From Prevotella sp. (GTDB lineage: Bacteria; Bacteroidota; Bacteroidia; Bacteroidales; Bacteroidaceae), in NCBI GenBank assembly GCA_003447235.1, contig DLZV01000017.1:1-10152 (forward strand): DNA of 10,152 nucleotides, written 5' to 3'. This document shows, piece by piece, positions 5,750 to 10,152 of this stretch. The position numbers and the translations under genes were made by a program. Position 1 is the first letter of the stretch. Each line of letters opens with the position of its first letter. Under the pieces are notes generated by a model. It saw only the letters and a list, made by a program, of their open reading frames with translations, was not told where the DNA came from and made no database searches.

Positions 5750-5897
5750 ATGGCAAAAGTACAAATAAAATCCGAGAAAGTCACTTCTTTTGGAGGCTTT
5801 TTTCCAATCATGGAGCAATTTGATGCTCTTTTAGCTCAAACCATAGACTCCACCTTGGGGATGAGATGCAAATGGTACGGCCTTTGTTTTCAAGTTA
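5750..5897 (+). pseudogene. IS1380-family transposase remnant, N-terminal part joined to C-terminal fragment
   Basis: From ATG 5750 the protein begins MAKVQIKSEKVTSFGG and continues MEQFDALLAQTIDSTLGMRC to KWYG (5881), matching the start of Bacteroides IS1380-type transposases as I remember them. The sequence then jumps, in another frame (codons from 5880), to FVFK, which belongs near the C-terminus. Most of the middle, which includes the catalytic domain, is therefore missing, and the junction is near 5880. The upstream in-frame ATG 5690 adds 20 residues unlike the family and is not the start. Terminal repeats of this element were not identified. Confidence 0.75.
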
Positions 5898-5956
5898 CTA
5901 AAGTTTCCCACCCCAAAATAATGGGGCAAAAATAACAGTTTCTCAATAAAAAGTTG

Positions 5957-5964
5957 TATCTTTG
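5957..5964 (+). promoter_or_regulatory. -7 element of the IS transposase gene
   Basis: TATCTTTG is an exact TAnnTTTG match 45 nt before the transposase ATG. No clear TTTG occurs 19-20 nt upstream, so it is probably a weak promoter, as is common for transposases. Confidence 0.5.
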
Positions 5965-6009
5965 TAATCGCTAAAACACAATGAAGCAACGATTTAGAGA
6001 GTAACTGTT

Positions 6010-7467
6010 ATGGATGCAAAATTAAGCAATTTTTCGGAGTTGTCCAACATCTTAAGTGTTAAAAGTTCATTGCGAACCAATTTGATGGCACTTTTCACCC
6101 GTTTTGGGCTTGGGCATCTGCTTTGCAGGATGTCATTGGAGAAACAGGCGGGCGTTCCCGCCGTCCAGCTCATATTGTCTCTCTGCCTTTTCCGTATAGC
6201 AGGTGAAAGCATACACTCCATGTACAAGAAGTCATATTATGACCTCCTGAACACTGGTCACAATTGCTATTATCGCATGCTACGTCGGGCCACTATGGAC
6301 TGGCGCAAGCTTCTTTTGGGCATGGCTCTTCGTTTTTGGCAATCCTTCGCAAGGAACATGCCGAAGTCTCTTCGGACAACACAAGTTACATTTTTGACGA
6401 CACTACGTTGGAGAAAACCGGTTATGGCATAGAGCAAATTAGCCGCGTCTTTGACCATGTGCAAGGAAAATGCGTCCTTGGTTTTAAGTTATTGGTATGC
6501 GCATTCTTTGATGGAAAGAGCACCATTCCAATAGACATGTCCCTCCATTGTGAGAAAGGCAAGAAGAAGGACTACGGTCTCACTGCGAAGCAACGTAAGC
6601 ATCGTTTTTCCAAAAAACGCAAGAAAGAAGACCCCAACTCCACAAGACTCAGAGAGTCAACGCAGTCGAAGCTTCATGTTGCCGTGGAAATGCTAAGGCG
6701 CGCATGGGCTCACAAGAGTTTGCGTGCCAAGTATGTGCTCTGTGACAGCTGGTTCACCTGCGAGTACTTTATCAGCGAGGTTCTCAAGCTCGGCAAGGGC
6801 GCCTTGCACCTTGTCGGACTGGCAAAGATGGGCAACACCAAGTACTCTGTGTATGGGAAGTTGCACAATGCCATGGAACTAATAGCGCAATACGAAGGCA
6901 ATCCTCAATTTTGTCATAACTGTAGGCGATACAAATGCCACTATATCGCATTGAGAGGAAAACTGGGTGGTCAATCTGTACGCATATTCATTATAAGATA
7001 TGGTAGAAATCAACGATGGAATATATTGTTGAGCACAGATCTTATGTATGTCTTTCGTCAGAGCCTTTGAGGTTTACCAAATACGTTGGAACATAGAGGT
7101 TCTGAACAAAGAATGCAAGCAATACCTAGGTCTCGGAACATGTGCGGGTAGGGACTTCGATGAGCAGATTGCCGACTGCACCCTCTGTTTCCTCACATAT
7201 ATAACCATGAGCATAGAGAAGAGATTCTCAGAATACGAGACCATGGGTGAACTGTTTACGAATATGGGGGAAGACCTCATGGCATTGACTCTTTGGAAGC
7301 GGGTGTTAGCTTGCATAAAACGGCTTTTGGAGGTCCTCTGCGAACATCTTGGGGTTACCATTGACGAACTGGAAGAGAGCCTAATCAACGATGACGAAGC
7401 CGCGTCTGCTTACCTTGTCATGGCTAAAGCTCTGGAAGATAGAGAACGAGCGAAAAGGACTGCATGA
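6010..7467 (+). pseudogene. IS4-family transposase with two frameshifts
   Basis: Restored, this would be a DDE transposase of about 485 residues. The first frame (from ATG 6010, MDAKLSNFSELSNIL) should leave at the T5 run 6333-6337, where one T appears lost: CGTTTTTTGGCA would read RFLA and continue AILRKEHAEVSSDNTSYIFD. The second shift is near 7043-7050 (CTTATGTATGTC), where one extra base separates LLSTDL from MSFVRAFEVYQIRW. Catalytic parts are present: first Asp in YIFDDTTLEKTG, second Asp in VLCDSWFTCEYF, and the Glu in YQIRWNIEVLNKECK, an exact match to the IS4 signature Y-(2)-R-(3)-E-(6)-K. Two independent shifts at these positions fit decay rather than programmed frameshifting. The protein would be inactive as encoded. 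Confidence 0.85.
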
Positions 7468-7565
7468 AACCTTTTTTAGGTAAGAGTTAAATCCCCATAT
7501 TTGCAGGGATTTACACGGTATTACATCTGCATAAGCCTTGTTTTATAGGGCTGGGAAACTTTAGT

Positions 7566-7677
7566 CAAGTTAGTCTCCGTCCCGGCAAAATGAATCAAGA
7601 CATCACGAAGGCATGTGTTGAACATTTATACTGACAACCATGCTTACGCCAGGTTGTTCCATGCAGGCTTTGGCTAA
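7566..7677 (+). pseudogene. IS1380-family transposase C-terminal remnant with in-frame stop
   Basis: From 7567 the frame reads KLVSVPAK, then TGA (7591-7593), then IKTSRRHVLNIYTDNHAYA to TAA 7675-7677. Related IS1380 transposases end with VPAKWIKTSRRHVLNIYT as I recall, so the TGA probably replaces the Trp codon TGG. This is the continuation of the fragment at 5880-5897, split by the IS4-type insertion. Confidence 0.75.
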
Positions 7678-7771
7678 AGCCTGTCCTTTCTGGTTAAACT
7701 AGCGTATTACCTCAAGTCGCTTTGTGGGGTAAGGGGGTTTTGTGTCTGAGACGTTTCTGCTGCACAAGAAC

Positions 7772-7906
7772 ATGTGCGACAAGATGATTGTTTCTCGCTT
7801 TGCAAGCAAAAACGCCCTAAGTCCTATTAGTTGCGGATTTGAGGCAAACATCTTTATGGCGAGCAAGCGAGTGCATTTCGCTTTGCAGCATTTCCTAACC
7901 CATTAA
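7772..7906 (+). CDS. doubtful 44-residue open frame
   Basis: It begins MCDKMIVSRFASKNALSPIS and ends ALQHFLTH. The frame has no ribosome site or promoter, and I cannot assign a family. It resembles small hypothetical frames I recall in Prevotella-type intergenic regions, which may be translated repeats rather than genes. It is listed only because it is the one uninterrupted frame in this stretch. Confidence 0.15.
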   Translation: MCDKMIVSRFASKNALSPISCGFEANIFMASKRVHFALQHFLTH

Positions 7907-7931
7907 AACCATAAAAAGCCACACGTTTCTG

Positions 7932-7961
7932 TTGCTTTTTCTAAAAATTGTTTTATCTTTG
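7932..7961 (+). promoter_or_regulatory. promoter of the 8116 gene
   Basis: TTG (7932-7934), exactly 19 nt, then TATCTTTG (7954-7961), a near-ideal Bacteroidota promoter. Transcription should start near 7968, giving a leader of about 148 nt before ATG 8116. The long leader leaves room for post-transcriptional control. Confidence 0.7.
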
Positions 7962-8115
7962 ATTTTTAAATCAAGGCGTCCGCACCTCAGCGACCGAATC
8001 GCGCTTTTTGTGTTTGCCCTATCCTTTTGGCGCTTGCAGGCGGCGGAATCTTAGCGCTGCAAGTGTAGGCCTATAACTCGTTTAAAATAATAGCAAAACA
8101 ACTACCTAAGCAGCC

Positions 8116-9456
8116 ATGAAGAATAAAATGACCGCTACGGGCGAGATGAAAATCGCCTCGGAAGAAGACTTGCTCACGCTCGACGCGAGCACAAGTGAGA
8201 ACATTTACCGTCCCTTCACGCCCGAGGACTTTCGGGACTTTGAGACGGAGACCATCCACGTGCGCGAGGTAGCGCAACGGGCCATCGACGAGACCCAATG
8301 GGACACAGGAGAGCCAGGGACCGTTTTCAAAGTCCTCCACCACACCAATTGTATCCTGAGAGCGCGGCTGGCGAATTACCGCAATCTGCTCAAGAAGCTT
8401 CGCGCCAGGGCCTACGTCACCCTCTACAACATCTACGATGCGCAGGTGGAGCAACTGTGGCACCAACTGAGCCCCACGCTTACGGAGTTTGTGGCCTTGG
8501 GGAAGAAGACTCAAACTAACCTCATGGAGCAGGCCGAATCCTGCCCTGCCTCCGTCTTTATGAAGATTGTGAGAGCAAGCGACCCACAGGAGGAGCCCGG
8601 CATGATGCCCGCCGACTACGAAGGCCTCAAAAGCCTGGCCGTGGATCGGATGACGGAGAGCATGAGGTTTGTGATCAGCATTGCCGAGGAGATAGAGATG
8701 TGGATCACGGATTTGTGTCGCACGCGGAAGGTTCGTAGCGCGCCCGAGGAGGCCATCATCTACCGCTACCTCCAAAAGGAGTATGAGGAAACACGACAAG
8801 ACGCTCACCTCGCACGGGTGGAGAAGCGCCACTGGCATTATTTGGACGACCGAAAGGCGGAGGCCGACATGAGCATGCTGCAACGCCTGCTGGACCGCAC
8901 GGAGGAACAATATGAGCGCTACCCTATCTGCAAGCTATGGGCCGACTGGGGCTACCCGCAAGAGGAGGAAACGGAGGCTTTTGCCCACGAACTGAGCCAG
9001 CGCGCGTTTGGGAAAGAAGACTTTGAGAGGCTTTTCATGTACCAGGCTGAGCACCGCATGCTGACCGAGAAAATCAGCAAGCGAAACGCCTACGAGAACC
9101 ACAGCGATTCGTTCTTTGCTCCCTGGCTCGATCCCAGCAAGGTGGAGGAGTTTCTAAAACCCTGGATAATGGTAAATGTCAAAAAACAAGAACAATGGTA
9201 TATAGTATGGTGTTTGATGAAATATTCGTTCGACATGATACGGGAAAATCAGGATAAAAACGATTTTGCGGAACGCATGGAAAGCATGTTCAAGGACGTA
9301 GAAGTAAAATGTGTGGTAAATTCGTTTAGGCGACAGGAGAACAAATTGAACCATAACAAGCACTTTTCCAAGTGGTTTAAAGACACAGATCCGGATTATC
9401 CTATAGCGGAAAGTCTTTTTCGAAAATTGAAATTGAAAGATCGCTACCGTAGATAG
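8116..9456 (+). CDS. 446-residue protein of unknown function, composition changes near codon 350
   Basis: I do not recognise the family. The protein is hydrophilic, rich in Glu, Arg and Leu, mostly helical by appearance, with no signal peptide or membrane segment, so it is likely cytosolic. Residues 85-110 and 215-300 look like long amphipathic or coiled-coil helices. The last ~100 residues (from about WLDPSKVEEFLKPW) form a compact, Trp- and Lys-rich module ending in basic KLKLKDRYRR. The coding DNA is GC-rich up to about 9150 (38/60 G+C at 8221-8280) and then AT-rich (17/60 at 9181-9240) while the frame stays open, suggesting a fusion of segments of different origin or recombination within the gene. 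A strong promoter precedes it, and a hairpin with TTTTACCAA units follows the stop by 17 nt. A long antisense frame (8910-8071) is judged a shadow of high-GC coding. Confidence 0.8.
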   Translation: MKNKMTATGEMKIASEEDLLTLDASTSENIYRPFTPEDFRDFETETIHVREVAQRAIDETQWDTGEPGTVFKVLHHTNCILRARLANYRNLLKKLRARAYVTLYNIYDAQVEQLWHQLSPTLTEFVALGKKTQTNLMEQAESCPASVFMKIVRASDPQEEPGMMPADYEGLKSLAVDRMTESMRFVISIAEEIEMWITDLCRTRKVRSAPEEAIIYRYLQKEYEETRQDAHLARVEKRHWHYLDDRKAEADMSMLQRLLDRTEEQYERYPICKLWADWGYPQEEETEAFAHELSQRAFGKEDFERLFMYQAEHRMLTEKISKRNAYENHSDSFFAPWLDPSKVEEFLKPWIMVNVKKQEQWYIVWCLMKYSFDMIRENQDKNDFAERMESMFKDVEVKCVVNSFRRQENKLNHNKHFSKWFKDTDPDYPIAESLFRKLKLKDRYRR

Positions 9457-9470
9457 CAGCGTTTCGGGAG

Positions 9471-9647
9471 TTTTACCAAGATTTTACCAAGCGTTGGTAA
9501 AATCTTGGTAATTTTCGCTATTTCGCACCCTAAAAGGTAAATATTTTTTACTGTTTTTTCTGTTATTTTCATCATCCACCTTGCTTTTACCAAAAAAAGG
9601 CCATTTTTTACCAAAAACAGGGGTTTTTTCGGGAAATGTTGGTAAAA
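9471..9647. repeat. TTTTACCAA motif array
   Basis: The exact 9-mer TTTTACCAA occurs at 9471, 9482, 9585 and 9606 on the plus strand, and on the minus strand at 9494-9502 and 9639-9647. A partial copy, TTGGTAA, begins at 9505. Spacing is irregular (11 bp within the first pair). Six exact copies in 177 bp is far above chance even in AT-rich DNA. The array ends 3 nt before the -33 box of the next promoter, so it could bind a regulator, or it could be an iteron-like set. The related TTTTTACCAT occurs three times at 992-1806. Confidence 0.6.
9473..9511 (+). terminator. 18-bp perfect inverted repeat, probable terminator
   Basis: Bases 9473-9490 (TTACCAAGATTTTACCAA) pair perfectly with 9494-9511 around a GCG loop, followed by TTTT. 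It begins 17 nt after the stop of the 446-residue protein. The stem is AT-rich for an intrinsic terminator, and since it is made of TTTTACCAA units it may equally be a paired binding site. Confidence 0.5.
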
Positions 9648-9650
9648 AGA

Positions 9651-9681
9651 TTGTGCGGCTCCCCGCCCCTTTCTACCTTTG
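9651..9681 (+). promoter_or_regulatory. promoter of the small-peptide and OB-fold genes
   Basis: TTG (9651-9653), 20 nt, then TACCTTTG (9674-9681), fitting the Bacteroidota consensus. The start site would be near 9688, so the leader to ATG 9859 is about 170 nt and includes the small frame at 9774. The last TTTTACCAA motif (9639-9647, minus) abuts the -33 box. Confidence 0.65.
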
Positions 9682-9741
9682 CACCGTCAGTTCGAGGCGC
9701 GCGTGGCCCACGATGGCAAGCTAACAAAATAATAATAAAAG

Positions 9742-9759
9742 GTCGCGAGAAGGCGCGAC
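9742..9759 (+). other. leader hairpin before the small frame
   Basis: GTCGCG (9742-9747) pairs with CGCGAC (9754-9759) around AGAAGG, a stable GC stem in the leader ending 14 nt before ATG 9774. The purine loop AGAAGG could be a ribosome site held in the hairpin, but this is a guess. Confidence 0.35.
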
Positions 9760-9773
9760 GTAAAAAGAGTGTT

Positions 9774-9851
9774 ATGAGTATGTATTTCAGTTTCACAGTC
9801 TGGAGGTTTTTGTTTAGCCTCAGTATGAGTTGTAGTAAAAAAGGAAAGTAA
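9774..9851 (+). CDS. possible 25-residue leader peptide
   Basis: The frame reads MSMYFSFTVWRFLFSLSMSC then SKKGK and stops at TAA 9849-9851, 7 nt before the OB-fold gene's ATG. It is strongly hydrophobic in residues 3-20 with a basic tail and a single Cys. Its position between a leader hairpin and the next gene, with a purine-rich end (AAAAAAGGAAAG), suggests that its translation could bring ribosomes to the downstream start. It is too short to judge by coding statistics and no family is recognised. Confidence 0.3.
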   Translation: MSMYFSFTVWRFLFSLSMSCSKKGK

Positions 9852-9858
9852 GAGCACG

Positions 9859-10140
9859 ATGGAAGCAAAAATCATGCGAGTAGTGCAGCAGGGCGAGGCC
9901 TTCGCTGTGCAGAGTCAGAAGAGCGAAAGCGGGCAAGTGAAGAAGTGCCACATCCTGCTGCAGGAGTTCGGCGGGAAATACGCCGACCAGTACGCTTGCA
10001 CGATGCTGGGCAATGCGGCCACCTGCCGCTTCTCCCAGGACGAACTGGTGGCCGTCAGCCTCCGCTTCACGGTCAACGAGTATGAGGGACGCCACTATCA
10101 GGACATCCTCGTAGCGGACATCCATCGGTTGAATCGGTGA
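9859..10140 (+). CDS. small predicted OB-fold protein (DUF3127-like)
   Basis: This 93-residue protein has an alternating strand pattern and ends LRFTVNEYEGRHYQDILVAD, which resembles the C-terminal strands of DUF3127 proteins (VSFDIESREYNGRWYTDIRAW as I recall), a Bacteroidota OB-fold family thought to be related to single-stranded DNA-binding proteins. The N-terminal IMRVVQQGEAF and the charged loop SQKSESGQVKK fit strand 1 and the following loop. No signal peptide or membrane segment is seen, so it is cytosolic and possibly nucleic-acid-binding. The start at ATG 9859 follows AAGTAAGAGCACG; the GC-rich coding sequence is unlike the AT-rich upstream leader. A promoter at 9651-9681 drives it, possibly with the 25-residue frame. 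The right edge follows at once, so downstream partners cannot be seen. Confidence 0.7.
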   Translation: MEAKIMRVVQQGEAFAVQSQKSESGQVKKCHILLQEFGGKYADQYACTMLGNAATCRFSQDELVAVSLRFTVNEYEGRHYQDILVADIHRLNR

Positions 10141-10152
10141 TTTATTTTAACA

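Larger units (their letters stand above)
5898..7564 (+). mobile_element. IS4-type insertion sequence inside an IS1380 remnant
   Basis: The ends are inverted repeats: 5898-5914 CTAAAGTTTCCCACCCC and, on the minus strand, 7564-7548 CTAAAGTTTCCCAGCCC (one mismatch in 17). The element is flanked by the 8-bp direct repeat TCAAGTTA (5890-5897 and 7565-7572). The outermost A/T could belong to the element, in which case the target duplication is 6 bp. Removing the element and one copy of the repeat restores the continuous IS1380 C-terminal reading FVFKLVSVPAK, which proves the boundaries independently. Length is about 1,667 bp with a single transposase gene. A small hairpin, CCCC/GGGG (5911-5925), lies just inside the left end. 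Confidence 0.9.
7678..8115. other. 438-bp stretch without a firm gene
   Basis: It contains probable outer sequence of the IS1380 remnant, the doubtful 44-codon frame at 7772-7906, and the promoter and leader of the following gene from 7932. CTCGCTTTGCAAG and TTCGCTTTGCAGC recur at about 7794 and 7878. The leader includes CTTGCA...TGCAAG (about 8034-8062), which may form a hairpin. Confidence 0.5.

Noticed and set aside
5754..5761. Minus-strand TACTTTTG as promoter of the Dam-family methylase
   Set aside because: It lies inside the IS1380 coding remnant over 100 nt from the start and has no TTTG at 19-20 nt upstream.
8071..8910. 279-codon open frame on the minus strand
   Set aside because: It lies opposite the promoter-led 8116 gene in GC-rich DNA where antisense stops are rare; it has no promoter or recognisable motif.

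Overview
The window looks like an accessory, defence-type island from a member of the Bacteroidota, most likely Bacteroidales (Prevotella/Bacteroides-like). Several genes are preceded by the phylum's promoter signature (TTTG or TTG, then 19-20 nt, then TAnnTTTG), Shine-Dalgarno sites are weak or absent, and there is a remnant of the IS1380-type transposase common in Bacteroides. Base composition changes sharply between blocks. Sampled 60-base lines give 39/60 G+C in the first methylase gene, 20/60 in the second restriction-modification (RM) system, and 38/60 then 17/60 within one gene at 8116-9456. This suggests assembly from several sources.

Positions 1-1232 hold no convincing gene but much structure. 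A leftward promoter (235-266) overlaps an operator-like inverted repeat. Its transcript would run through two tandem hairpins whose stems covary, towards a gene beyond the left edge. Next come three copies of a GTAAGG-rich repeat (two direct, one inverted) around a perfect 50-bp AT-rich palindrome, and then a possible structured leader.

Positions 1233-3770 read rightward. They encode a basic, internally duplicated, probably membrane-anchored protein of unknown function, then a predicted restriction endonuclease with an N-terminal winged helix of the HARE-HTH type (reading frame broken by one base near its end), and then a beta-class adenine methyltransferase of the DpnA type with an N-terminal DpnD/PcfM-like domain. 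Four GATC sites cluster in the gap before the methylase gene. A second, AT-rich RM system faces it on the minus strand (5646-3989): a Dam-family adenine methylase overlapping by 4 bp an HNH endonuclease with a four-cysteine zinc site. The two systems converge on a 218-bp gap.

Positions 5750-7677 are nested mobile-element debris. An IS1380-family transposase gene had lost its middle, and an IS4-type element (about 5898-7564) then inserted into the remaining C-terminal part, leaving an 8-bp direct repeat. The IS4-type transposase carries two frameshifts, so both elements look dead.

Positions 7678-10152 hold a non-coding stretch with a near-perfect Bacteroidota promoter, a 446-residue protein of unknown function with an abrupt composition change near codon 350, an array of TTTTACCAA motifs including an 18-bp perfect hairpin, a second good promoter, a possible 25-residue leader peptide, and a small predicted OB-fold protein (DUF3127-like). 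The genes with assignable function are mainly restriction-modification and transposition. All family assignments come from motif reading and memory, not from database searches.
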